From positions 2,480,001 through 2,544,000 of the forward strand of contig CM031563.1 in assembly GCA_018466975.1 (NCBI GenBank): 64,000 nt of DNA, written 5' to 3'. The stretch is from Sparassis latifolia. Lineage: Eukaryota > Basidiomycota > Agaricomycetes > Polyporales > Sparassidaceae. Positions 30,922 to 40,459 of the stretch are shown in pieces (within the stretch, counting starts at the first letter, position 1; every line of letters begins with the position of its first letter). The position numbers and the translations under genes are program-made. The notes under the pieces are model-generated. The model saw only the letters and a list, made by a program, of their open reading frames with translations. It was not told the origin of the DNA and did no database searches.

Positions 30922-33867
30922 TTATTTGCACACAAGCTGGGCCAAGTCATCCCTATCCACCCTAAGCGTCCTGCCGCCTTCTTCCAGTACTAGAACAAGT
31001 GGGTCTGCCACGCCCCGCATCGTTTTGCCATATGCTCCGAAGTTGGGGCCACGCTTACACACGATTGCATAATCACCAGGGCCTGGTCGCAATATGGCGA
31101 GGTCTTGGAGAGAGACATCGGCATATTCCAGCTTTCGCATCCGGTATTCGCATCACACCTTGCTGTCCACTGGGGAGGCTCCCTTCACCGTGGTCATCAG
31201 CTTGTCTCGGAGTTGACCTAGTGTTGCCGAAGTTCAGTTCAGAACCAAGGTTCGAACCCTGAACCTCTGAACTGAACCTAGGTTCAGTTCTGGTTCTGGT
31301 TCTGGTTCAGCCTCTGCTAGGTAGGTTCAGTTCAAGCATGAACTGGTTCGAACCTGATAGGCTAAAACCCATTGGAAAAACCAAATATATGGGCATCCTT
31401 ATGACTTCGAGAGTTGTCAGTGCAACTAAAGACTGCAAAATGGTATAGAATATACATGTGCTGACTATAGTCTCTTGTATTCTGCTGAAATTGCACAGAC
31501 ATACCCTGTATAGCATCCTCTTATGTAATACTCACTCTTGGTCAAACATGAGATTACCATTCTACACAGTTCACTGCAGCATTTTGATGGTGGGTAATGC
31601 ACCAATAATACTAAGAAGCATGTAGAGTAAAGGTGGGAGGCCCCCATTGTCCTTAAAATTGCTAGATTGAAAAATCTCAGGTTCAGAGGTTCAAACTGGT
31701 TCTGAACCTATGGTTCAGACTTGGTTCTGGTTCAGCAGGTTCACTGTAGGTTCAGGTTCAGGTTCGGAGAAAATGGCTTCTGAACTGAACTGAACTGAAC
31801 TTCGGCAACACTAAGTTGACCGGCTGTGCACATGAACTTGAAGTGATAAGTATGGAACACAGGTGCCACAGCCGCATCCAGCATCCATCCATTGGGTCCT
31901 GATGTGAATTCAGTGGACATTTTGTGTTGATGATGAGGCTACGCACCATTAGGTTCGACTGAAGATGTCGATCCATCGGGTCCTAATGTGGATTCAGTGG
32001 ACGCTCGGTAGTGGCGGCGCAGTTACGCACCATCAAGTTCCACGAATACCCCACACGAATCTGTGTCATGTGGCGTGGGTTCTAATCGTGGCCCAATGGG
32101 GTCCAAGGCCGCTCAGGGAGCAGACCACACTCCGCCGTGTCGATGTTGCCCTTGCAATGAGGCAGTTAAATATGACCAGAACTACAAGTAATGAATCTTA
32201 CCTTTCTTCTGACCGGAATGCGATCTCGGGCTTTCGGAACAAGAGGACGCCCCTCGAGGTTAAAAGCTTGGCTTCAAGCTCAACCTCGTGTCGCCGTGTG
32301 CGTGACGTTTCGCAATGTGCCCACAAATCCCTTCAAAGGGCCTTTGATGACACGCACCACTCGCCTGATGTTGGGATTCTGTCGGTCAGGATGCTTGAGG
32401 GCAAGCTCCATCTCCACCTCTTCCTCTGTTTGCGTCTCAGAGCGTGAGGGGCGCTGCTCTCCCGGCCTTAATACTGTCACCAACGGCTGTATCGAGGTCC
32501 ATTCTGCCTCAGACTCTGTGAGTAAGAGATCCCAGGGTAACACATGATGCTATATCGAGTTTTGAGCATCGATAATGTCGCAGGTGGTGGGACATACCTC
32601 AGAGGTTTCCAACACAGAAGAAGTATGAAAGACTCCCATTATTGGGTTTCTAGTTCACTGAGAAAAGTTCAGTACTTGGAAGCATCATCGTACGTAGAAC
32701 ATACATGCTGAGGAAAGTTCCGCTATTAAGGATTGCAATTGCATGAGAAGTGCACAACGTACCTCGACTTTGTTCGCGTGAACAATCGTGACATCGAAAT
32801 CATCCACGGCAATCACTTGCCCTTCCAAGCCCGCATGGAGGCCCGTCTTAACTTTGACCGCATCGCCAACTGCCCAAAGGGGGTGTAACTGAGTTACAGG
32901 TAGCACGAGAGATGAAAGTTCGTCATCCAACTTCTCGTGGTAGAGATTGGTTAGCGTAGCCTGTCCATTAATGACTGAATGCATGACACCGATGAGGCCG
33001 CATTGCTCACCCTGTATAATGATCACACGCGTGCCTGCAGCCGGTTCGAAGTCAACACAGAATAGAATGAGCTTCGCTATCGCTGTCTTTGTACGAATTT
33101 CACTGCATTAAAGGCGAATCGTCGTTTAGTCGTGTGGACATCAAAAGTCACCCGGTCCAAAGTGAGTTCAAGCTGCAGGAGGCTGCCTTTGAACTTCTTG
33201 CCCTTGAGAATATGTATCAGCTGATCACCTTCGCTTTCTGTCACAGCCTCTCTGAACAACTTCTTCAGTAATGCTGGTGGCATCAGTTGCTGAGAAGTTC
33301 TTTCGTGCTGCCGCTTTTTTGTAGTAGGCAAGCGCGGAACCACCCAGACGCGGAGGAGAGAGTCCTCTCGCGACTCCATGAAGGCCACATCGTGCTTATA
33401 TGTACCACATGAGATGCACACCCAAGGAGAGGGGAAACCATTTTCTGTGGCTTGAAGGTGGATTCCATCGGGGCAAGAGAGCGACTGCGCCACCCGACTG
33501 CGAGGCCCGCTGTGCACGTCTAGCCGCCATGTCTCTCTCCATAATAGACCAGGCCATGGCTTCTGCATCAGCAGCATCGTCGCCGACACATGCATTATCA
33601 AGACGCGCCCGAGCTTGTTGAGTGCGTTGGACGTTGGTGAGCAACTCGGCTGGAAACAAGCTGTAAGATATATCCAATAATGCAGCTAAGACACTTACCC
33701 AGTTCCTCCTCCTCTTCTTCTTCTTCCTCATCCTCCTCCTCCTCCTCCTCATTGTCGATGATAGCCTCGATATCCAAGTATGGGTTCTTGGCATTCCATG
33801 CATGAGGATTGAAAACGTAAGAACTGACTGCAGTACTTACCGCTTTCCGCGCATGCTTTGAAGACAT
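30922..33867 (-). pseudogene. Spt5-like KOW-domain gene, left-arm copy, MITE-interrupted and frame-broken
   Basis: Mirror copy of the gene described at 41295-44244. Starts MSSKHARKAVS at 33867 and has the same acidic Glu run. Unlike the right copy it changes frame after RASQSGGAV: the right copy has extra G and A bases near the matching positions, 33470-33485 here. It changes again near KFVQRQR and is shortened after KGFVGTLRNVT. The terminal exon (31140 to 30922) is intact and identical to the other arm, with RPGPGDYAIVCKRGPNFGA. A hAT-like MITE (31219-31813) sits inside the coding region. Non-functional as read, although several breaks are one-base differences that could be sequence errors. 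Confidence 0.75.
31219..31813. mobile_element. hAT-like MITE inside left-arm KOW gene (595 bp)
   Basis: Ends are inverted repeats, TAGTGTTGCCGAAGTTCAG at the left and its complement, CTTCGGCAACACTA, at the right. They are flanked by the octamer AGTTGACC at 31211-31218 and 31814-31821. The interior is built of GGTTC/GAACC-rich repeats without an ORF. The same insertion with the same octamer occurs in the right arm. Confidence 0.9.
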
Positions 33868-34703
33868 GGCAGCATCAGTGGTACCGAGAGGTCGGGATAG
33901 TGTCCATTAGATTTGAGCAATCGTATCTTATGAGATGTCGCTTGGAGTACACGAGGCTTCGACCACGAGGCGTTCATCACCAATCAGCCCACATGTACAA
34001 TTACTTCCGAGTAACACACGCAATGTCCTTCAACGTCGCACTGCTGGTGATGAGGTGTCACCGAGAAGATTTCCGATGTAGCGGCTGCTCCTGCAGTTGT
34101 GCGTGAGCATGCACAAGCGCCGCATTCTCCTATACATTGAGAAACATGTCAGTATAGCTACACCGCCCTTCGTCCATATCGTGCACATACATTATTGTCA
34201 GCCTGTCAGCCTATCAACCTCAGCATGTACAATCGACCTGGCGCGATCTGGCTGTAATCGCACGGGTGCGTTAATGTCAAGGGTCTTCAGAAATTTTTAT
34301 GCGTAAGGTAATCAATAACCAAATTAGCTGCAATTCGATTGTATCCCACTCTGGTATGCAACCGGCGCAAAAGGGCGATGAAACAAACCGTCCGGCAGCT
34401 TGGCTACCTATACTATAGCTAAAGATAATGAGAACCCCATAAGAATAAATAACAATGAAACTACAAAAGAGAGCGAACTACACTACAACGTTACTAAAGG
34501 CTCCAGGCCACATAGCGAATGACAAGCACTATGGCTGAGAGATGGTGGTGGAACGAGAACAAGAGGAAAGAAACGCCCATTCCACCTCCAGCGGAGTTTT
34601 GACGCATCCCATCGCTTTGTCCCATGCAAATAAGGCAGCCACACATCACAGGCCGCTTGTCACGAGCCGCTTGTCACGAGCTGCTTCTCAGCCTCTGTTT
34701 GTC

Positions 34704-35123
34704 TCACACAAATAGACCGCATGCGCCATCTGGCTGCTGTTCAGAATTTGGGCGCCTTCTTCCTTGCCTTTGAATTTCCGTCATCCCTGCGATATCGGCC
34801 AGTTCTTCCGTCGTCATGTCTGCCTCCTCCTCCTCGCCCATGCCCTCCTCGCCGTTGTCATTGTCGACGCCATTGCCCTCTTCCGCTCCAGTGCCATCAT
34901 CGCTGCCCTTTTCCTCGCCCACTTCGATGCCCTGAGGGCTTCCTCGTAACGCCCTCTTCCGCGCAGGTGCCCTCTTCCTCGCTGAGCCGTTCTCGTGCGC
35001 ACCGCCGCGCCTGTTTGAATTAGGGGCCGATAGTATACATTGTATTAGAACCTGTATCATAGCCATTCGAGCCACATCTCTGATGATTGAGCGCCATATC
35101 GGGTTTGTACCAAACATAAACAT
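34704..35123 (-). CDS. Acidic hypothetical ORF, left-arm copy (139 codons)
   Basis: Open frame MFMFGTNPIWRSIIRDVARM, a basic stretch (SARKRAPARKRALRG), then a Glu/Asp/Gly-rich region (EEGMGEEEEADMTTEELAD), ending GACGLFV. The protein text is identical to the right-arm copy at 40040-40459. No family recognised. It lies downstream, in the same orientation, of the minus-strand stretch that ends RDVETLTKNRYLRVIIT near 35276, so the two could be exons of one gene. Confidence 0.4.
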   Translation of the reverse strand: MFMFGTNPIWRSIIRDVARMAMIQVLIQCILSAPNSNRRGGAHENGSARKRAPARKRALRGSPQGIEVGEEKGSDDGTGAEEGNGVDNDNGEEGMGEEEEADMTTEELADIAGMTEIQRQGRRRPNSEQQPDGACGLFV

Positions 35124-35275
35124 AAGAACCGCGAAAATGCACCATTAATTGGCGCCTGAGCCGCTAGAACAACCCACAGGCCAATATTGGCTCTGCTTGA
35201 AAGCCCAGAACCGTACATTGTTGCCCATGGATGCATCGTCCACAGCTCACTCTGGCTATACAGATATTACAGATG

Positions 35276-35599
35276 CTACGTAATGATCACTCGCAAATAC
35301 CGGTTCTTTGTCAAGGTCTCGACATCTCTGCTTTCTACAATACCTGGCGCGTATTCATGGAATGGTCGGAAATTACGAGGATCGACCACCTGAGCATACC
35401 ATGTGAGTGCTCTACGCACATCGCTTACATGAATTCCGTGCTGATGCCATGCTTCTCGTTGACTTCCGCGACAGGTATTCGTGGAACCATCCGGCACGAT
35501 GCTTCTAATCCGAGGTATGTTGCCTTTATATATCCTGCCTGCTACTGCCAGGCTGATAATGGGAACCCATCGCCATCCATCCCAGATTTCGCTGTCCAC
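35276..35599 (-). CDS. Unidentified ORF spanning the inner boundary of the left arm
   Basis: The minus-strand frame reads GWRWVPIISLAVAGRIYKG and GSTNTCRGSQREAWHQHG in the unique centre. It then crosses the repeat boundary at 35414 and reads ALTWYAQVVDPRNFRPFHE, ending YLRVIIT at 35276. The part inside the arm is mirrored at 39749-39887. The first half differs from that of the mirrored ORF, so the two share a 3' part but not a 5' part. No family recognised. Confidence 0.35.
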   Translation of the reverse strand: MDSEIWDGWRWVPIISLAVAGRIYKGNIPRIRSIVPDGSTNTCRGSQREAWHQHGIHVSDVRRALTWYAQVVDPRNFRPFHEYAPGIVESRDVETLTKNRYLRVIIT

Positions 35600-35754
35600 G
35601 ATACTCCCTCAGAATTTCGAAAAGTTGCCCGCAAACATGTCAGACAAGGTGGATGCGGAAGTTTGCTGTCCACATTTCAGTTGCTGACGTTACTTGCCTA
35701 CAGGTCTCCGTGTCCCCGGTCCAATGTCCAAAATCTAGTACCGAGACAGACATG

Positions 35755-36018
35755 GTGAGCACATCCTGTCCGCCTTCATCGGACACGTACACATCCTTAC
35801 TGGAGGAGATCGAGGACCTGAGGCGTGAGCAGGCACATATGCAGGTGAATGCAATGAAGTTAGTTGCAGATATTCGTGCAATGTGGAAATGTTTAGACGA
35901 GTCAGAACAACACACGGAGAAGCTCGGCCAAATAGTAGATGCCACAGCCAATGCCGCAGACTCTCTCTGTGCAGAGGTCATTGCCGACAGTGCGTACACA
36001 CATTCAACATTGTACTGA
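35755..36018 (+). CDS. Small coiled-coil ORF (accessory block)
   Basis: ATG at 35755 reads MVSTSCPPSSDTYTSLLEEI, then EDLRREQAHMQVNAMKLVAD and LGQIVDATANAADSLCAEV, a heptad-like pattern predicting a coiled coil; the stop is at 36018. The ATG sits in CATGGTGAGC, which also resembles a 5' splice site, so this may be an exon of a longer gene rather than a gene. It is similar in style to the ORF at 36840. Confidence 0.4.
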   Translation: MSTSCPPSSDTYTSLLEEIEDLRREQAHMQVNAMKLVADIRAMWKCLDESEQHTEKLGQIVDATANAADSLCAEVIADSAYTHSTLY

Positions 36019-36605
36019 TGTAGTCTTTATTCACTTCCTCTACTAGTTCGCTGAGCAACCTTTAGGGCTTAGCTGTTCGTGTGTTGGGTCATGCATAGTT
36101 TGTCATCCGAGAATGTATTCATTGTTATCTTGCGCTGCATTTGTCGTCGGAGAATGTATGTATTCGTTATCAAGTTCTTTCATCATGTGGGCGCCGGTGA
36201 AGCCTGCGAAGCTCATGCGTGAGACTCGAAAGCATATGGACCCTCTTCCACTATCCCATACCCAGCACACAATTCATTGTGAATTTAAGGTAAAGATTTA
36301 TAAAACAAGTTCTTTCCCGGCCATTGAAAAAAAGGGTTAGGTTTTCACACTGCTTCTGTCATCGCTAGAACCCTTCAAAGCTTCACAGCTAAGTAGGAAT
36401 CAGGATAGTGGGATTTTGTATAAAATTTTGTATTAAAAGTGTCGTGACATGCCGATGATCGGAGAAAATATATTGTGCCATGTTGCCTGACTGTCTTCGG
36501 CTTCAGATATTTTTTCTGTAGCATATGGAATGCTCAAACTGCATAGAAAGAAGTATCACCCTTCTGGGGCATGTCGGTCACTAATAGTATTCCACCTATA
36601 ATTAT

Positions 36606-36663
36606 ATAATAGGGTCTCATGACTATGCCTATATATAATAGGGTCTCATGACTATGCCTATAT
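36606..36663. repeat. Tandem pair of a 29-bp unit
   Basis: Two exact copies of a 29-bp unit beginning ATAATAGGGTCTCATGAC, at 36606-36634 and 36635-36663, in an AT-rich tract upstream of the coiled-coil ORF at 36840. Confidence 0.9.
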
Positions 36664-36839
36664 ATATTGCGGTGTCTCCGAGTCTTTCCCCATCTCACGT
36701 TCGGAGCATACCACCACCACCACCACCACCATTCCCCCACTGCTGTCCAAACTGATCCTCATGGCTAGTCGTGGTCATAAGTGATGATTATACATTTTGA
36801 CTTGAATCGATATTAACATTGTTTACAGAGAGCACTTAC

Positions 36840-37034
36840 ATGGCCTCGGTGTCCTCCATCAGTGACTTACAGGAGGAGGTTTGGACCCTTAGGGCCAGCG
36901 TATATCAGACCAAGCAGCTTGTCGAGGATGTAGACCGGTCCATGATGCTCGTTCGTGAGGTCTTCCCTGTCAGCGGCAAGGGAGGTACATCGCTCTCCTC
37001 TGCGCCGCACTCCTGCAATGTTACTGGCATCTAA
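36840..37034 (+). CDS. Small coiled-coil ORF (accessory block)
   Basis: MASVSSISDLQEEVWTLRAS followed by VYQTKQLVEDVDRSMMLVRE, an amphipathic helical pattern like the ORF at 35755. The two may be exons of one gene or relatives. The frame closes at 37034 after VTGI. No family recognised. Confidence 0.35.
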   Translation: MASVSSISDLQEEVWTLRASVYQTKQLVEDVDRSMMLVREVFPVSGKGGTSLSSAPHSCNVTGI

Positions 37035-37264
37035 CATAAGTCTTTGACGAGTTGGTACATTACTTGACTGATCAGATGTGCATGTAGGTGCCATAAGGCT
37101 GTTGGGAGGCAGTCAGCTGTGCGTGGGGCGTTTCGCTGAGGGACCGTATGGAGATTCTCAGTCGCGTTTGTTGTACTTCTACTTATAAATTCAATGTATT
37201 GTCTGCTCCCGTCGTGGAAAGACTGAAGCTCGGTGAAGGTGGAGGTGAATGTGTGCTGCAATCA

Positions 37265-37670
37265 ATACTATGGCTCACAAGATCGTCAGCATGCCCCCCA
37301 AGTCAGCACCTCGCTCAATTAGCCCTTTCCCCTGCCTCTACCACTTAGTTATCTCTTATATGTATGATTTTATAGTACTACAACATTCTTGAGGTTGAAC
37401 GAGCTCAAACGGATCAGTATTGGAGGAGTCCCTTCTTGACCTCCAATGTAACGCAGACTCACGCTGGCTAGTCACTGGCCGAAGTCTGCCGTGAGCGTCG
37501 GCAGCGGGGTTTCAAGTGGTGGTGTTCACAACAACACGGTCACGACCTTCGCACATTAGGCTGCCGAGCGGAGTAACAAAACGGCACGCGTTACTGTCTG
37601 TGACATATGCGTTACTTTTGCATTACTGCCGACTTGGGGGGCATGCCAACGATCTTGTGAGCCTTAGTAT
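37265..37670. mobile_element. Second MITE candidate in the centre (~406 bp)
   Basis: The ends form an inverted repeat of about 44 bp with four mismatches: ATACTATGGCTCACAAGATC at 37265 and its complement GATCTTGTGAGCCTTAGTAT ending at 37670. The inner part shared is GCATGCCCCCCAAGTC. No long ORF inside; the right half has several GTTACT-type repeats. The target duplication is unclear. Confidence 0.7.
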
Positions 37671-37871
37671 CCCCCATTCAGGCAGCAGCCCGGGACAGCC
37701 AACTTATAACTTTACTGACCATTGGTGCAAATGGAGCCGACTCGTACGGCACAGATCTGGAAACAACATGGGATAACGCTACATGAGCGCATGTAGGGCG
37801 CCGCTCGAATCCAAACAATCGAGTCTACATTCATGACTAAAATCAAGAGCAGTACAACAATGCAGGATATT

Positions 37872-38610
37872 TTACAACACGGCCGGTGCAACCTGCAGAC
37901 AAATAAGCATCGGTCATTTGAGGTTCAAACTATACTTACAGATGCACGGGCCTCCTGTTCCTTCCCCCTATCCTTCTTGGTCATGTAGGTCATGTTTCCT
38001 AACTTGGTCTTCAGAACGTCTCTGACCGGCCAACTCTTCTCGTAGTGCGCGAGCTGGGGATAGAGCTTCGTAGCCTGATGAAGTTCTGTAACCGTCAGTG
38101 CCGATCGCGTATGCAACTACCCGACGTACCTGGGCATACACTGCGTCCAACATCGTCTGATTCTGTTTCGAGATTGTCTTGTCCAATTCCAAATACCTGA
38201 CTGCCAAGTCACCGATGTCCTTCTGTACTTGCTAGTCAGCTACAGTCTTTGAAAACATTGCAAGATATGCTTCATACCAGAAACTTGTCATACTTCACGG
38301 TATCCCACCCGTGTCTCCCTAACTCATCGCTAAGTGTGTAACCTCCTCGGCCTGGGCGACCCACTTGGCCATCAGGCTTAGGGATGACAGGTTCTGATGC
38401 TGCTGCATCAGCTCCTGGGGAATGCGCGTCACTAGCAATGCTTTGGCATGTGCCAGCCTGAACATCTGATTGAGGCTTGATCAGGTGGAATTTCGACCTT
38501 GCCGATGAGGGAGGAGGAGTGAGAAGGCGTTCAGCATCAAAATGCATGCATCCCGATGAGGGTTGGTACTGGCGCTGGATGCGATGTTTCGTTATCGGCA
38601 GTTGGGGCAT
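37872..38610 (-). CDS. Basidiomycete hypothetical protein with GRPGRGGY block
   Basis: Minus-strand four-exon gene. Start MPQLPITKHRIQRQYQPSS at 38610; a Pro/Ser-rich part leads to QVGRPGRGGYTLSDELG and WDTVKYDKFL. After an intron come DIGDLAVRYLELDKTISKQN and MLDAVYAQ, then ATKLYPQLAHYEKSWPVRDV and LKTKLGNMTYMTKKDRGKEQ, and a last exon SVAPAVL with stop at 37872-37874. All junctions are GT-AG and in frame. The GRPG-rich block followed by a PQL..YE..WPVRD segment matches a hypothetical family I remember as repeated in Agaricomycete genomes; function unknown. It lies 165 bp from, and divergent to, the SAP-like ORF, so they may share a promoter. Confidence 0.6.
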
Positions 38611-38775
38611 GCTGGTCGTGGATGGGGAAGCTCAAAGCCCGAGAGAGGTCGCACCTTCACGCTAAGTCACGGTGGACAATAGAACAATAGTCTTACCAAT
38701 TCAAGTCGCACACTCCATAAGGATCGCAGGCGACTGACATATACAAAAGAATCAGGCAACCGTAGACCACTGACC

Positions 38776-39000
38776 ATGTTCAACCTCGAACGAGCCGAAC
38801 AGACACTGCTACGGAAAAAGTACAGTAAATCAACTTTCAGCAGGTACACGATGGACATACTTACGAAACTCTGCAACAAGCACAATTTAACGGTCACACC
38901 AACTGGCCGGTCGAACGCAGTAAAGCAGGACTACATCGATGCACTCTGGAAATATGTGAGTAAATCTCACAGCGAACATAGCAGAAGGCACTTACAGTAG
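38776..39000 (+). CDS. SAP-like small protein or exon
   Basis: MFNLERAEQTLLRKKYSKST, then SRYTMDILTKLCNKHNLTV and GRSNAVKQDYIDALWKYV, resemble the helix-turn-helix of SAP domains (two short helices with a glycine turn and a basic residue before the second), a DNA-binding fold. A GTGAGT donor follows at about 38958, so the true protein may continue. In another frame downstream lies a Lys/Arg-rich stretch (LEIARKRKLPEKRNVK, about 39088-39136). The domain call is by pattern only. Confidence 0.45.
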   Translation: MFNLERAEQTLLRKKYSKSTFSRYTMDILTKLCNKHNLTVTPTGRSNAVKQDYIDALWKYVSKSHSEHSRRHLQ

Positions 39001-39221
39001 TCAGTGACATGCCCCTGCAGCTCCAACGCTCGGTCCTTATGCACACGAGGATACTGCGGCCTCAGCACCTCTTGAGAAGTCGACGTTGGAGATCGCACGC
39101 AAGCGTAAATTACCCGAAAAGCGCAACGTGAAGTGATGAGCAAAATGAGTGCGTCTGACATACAAGCATGTAAGCCTATGATTGCAATGTTCAACCATGT
39201 GGTGACCAATGTAATAGTCAA

Positions 39222-39887
39222 ATGCACCCGCAGACGGCGGGACGGTGGCACGGCCAGCCAGCAAACGTGCTCTCTCGGGAGAGCGGGAGCGATCACAAAG
39301 CCCTAAACGAGCTCACCTGCAACCCTCCAGCATGCCTCCTCCAGCCCCTTCAGGCCTTCGCGACCGAGACACTTCATGTATTTATTCCACGATCGGTAAA
39401 TGATTGGCTCCCGCAGAGTTTACGGGAAAAGATGCGAGAACTAACAAGAAGGCTCGCGAAGATCAGGTATGACCTCTTGAATTGCGGTGAGATAAGAAAA
39501 CGTACTGACTCACCTATCGCGGAGAAGCCCAACGTAGTCCTGCGCATCAAGATCCCAGCATGGAAGCCGAACAATGAGCAGGCCAAAGTCGTTCATATCA
39601 AGCTCTTTGCAAAAGCTAAAGACTGGAAAGCTATATGGGAAATTGAATGCCACTGCTCCCAAGACGGAAGCCTGAATCTTCTTCAGGTCACAGCACAGCT
39701 CGGTGTACATGGCAAATGTCGTGTAAGTGGGGTGCATTGCGGTGGGACTAGAGCACTCACATGGTATGCTCAGATGGTCGATCCTCATAATTTCCGACCA
39801 TTCCATGAATACGCGCCAGGTATTGTAGAAAGCAGAGATGTCGAGACCTTGACAAAGAACCGGTATTTGCGAGTGATCATTACGTAG
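39222..39887 (+). CDS. Unidentified ORF crossing into the right arm
   Basis: Long open frame: HVFIPRSVNDWLPQSLREKM, KIRYDLLNCGEIRKRTDSP, EKPNVVLRIKIPAWKPNNEQ, KLFAKAKDWKAIWEIECHCS. It then crosses the repeat boundary at 39749 to read ALTWYAQMVDPHNFRPFHE and end YLRVIIT at 39887. The last ~46 codons are mirrored in the left arm. An intron near the boundary is possible (GTGTAAGT at about 39721). No family recognised. Confidence 0.4.
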   Translation: MHPQTAGRWHGQPANVLSRESGSDHKALNELTCNPPACLLQPLQAFATETLHVFIPRSVNDWLPQSLREKMRELTRRLAKIRYDLLNCGEIRKRTDSPIAEKPNVVLRIKIPAWKPNNEQAKVVHIKLFAKAKDWKAIWEIECHCSQDGSLNLLQVTAQLGVHGKCRVSGVHCGGTRALTWYAQMVDPHNFRPFHEYAPGIVESRDVETLTKNRYLRVIIT

Positions 39888-40039
39888 CATCTGTAATATC
39901 TGTATAGCCAGAGTGAGCTGTGGACGATGCATCCATGGGCAACAATGTACGGTTCTGGGCTTTCAAGCAGAGCCAATATTGGCCTGTGGGTTGTTCTAGC
40001 GGCTCAGGCGCCAATTAATGGTGCATTTTCGCGGTTCTT

Positions 40040-40459
40040 ATGTTTATGTTTGGTACAAACCCGATATGGCGCTCAATCATCAGAGATGTGGCTCGAATGG
40101 CTATGATACAGGTTCTAATACAATGTATACTATCGGCCCCTAATTCAAACAGGCGCGGCGGTGCGCACGAGAACGGCTCAGCGAGGAAGAGGGCACCTGC
40201 GCGGAAGAGGGCGTTACGAGGAAGCCCTCAGGGCATCGAAGTGGGCGAGGAAAAGGGCAGCGATGATGGCACTGGAGCGGAAGAGGGCAATGGCGTCGAC
40301 AATGACAACGGCGAGGAGGGCATGGGCGAGGAGGAGGAGGCAGACATGACGACGGAAGAACTGGCCGATATCGCAGGGATGACGGAAATTCAAAGGCAAG
40401 GAAGAAGGCGCCCAAATTCTGAACAGCAGCCAGATGGCGCATGCGGTCTATTTGTGTGA
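40040..40459 (+). CDS. Acidic hypothetical ORF, right-arm copy (139 codons)
   Basis: Protein text identical to the left-arm ORF at 34704-35123: MFMFGTNPIWRSIIRDVARM to GACGLFV, with a basic and then an acidic region. It lies downstream of the ORF ending at 39887 in the same orientation. Confidence 0.4.
   Translation: MFMFGTNPIWRSIIRDVARMAMIQVLIQCILSAPNSNRRGGAHENGSARKRAPARKRALRGSPQGIEVGEEKGSDDGTGAEEGNGVDNDNGEEGMGEEEEADMTTEELADIAGMTEIQRQGRRRPNSEQQPDGACGLFV

Larger units (their letters stand above)
30413..35414. repeat. Left arm of giant inverted repeat (~5.0 kb)
   Basis: It reads as the near-exact reverse complement of 39749-44946, starting at CACCGGAG and ending at GAGTGCTCTA. Long ORFs inside are mirrored with identical protein text in the other arm (for example 34704-35123 with 40040-40459, and 30922-31140 with 44026-44244). 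Differences are mostly single-base gains or losses. The main exception is about 190-200 bp present only in the right arm near 44265-44480. Confidence 0.95.
35415..39748. other. Unique centre between inverted-repeat arms (4.3 kb)
   Basis: Single-copy spacer. It contains coiled-coil ORFs (plus), a GRPGRGGY-block protein (minus), a SAP-like ORF (plus), a MITE candidate, a 29-bp tandem pair and an (ACC)n run at about 36709-36731. No transposase catalytic motif was seen. Confidence 0.8.

Noticed and set aside
31250..31380. GGTTCGAACC sequences resembling tRNA T-loops
   Set aside because: They are part of the GGTTC/GAACC repeat interior of the hAT-like MITE; no cloverleaf can be drawn around them.
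33858..34106. Plus-strand ORF next to the left-arm KOW gene, with a near mirror in the right arm
   Set aside because: It lies over the promoter of the KOW gene, and the frame is not kept in the mirror copy (one C missing there).
34721..35023. Plus-strand 100-codon ORF rich in Pro/Arg/Ser (mirror at 40140-40442)
   Set aside because: It is the antisense shadow of the acidic ORF; its composition follows from the Glu-rich codons read backwards.
36325..36345. AAGGGTTAGG, a telomere-repeat-like string
   Set aside because: Only one and a half units; no array, so chance or an unrelated motif.
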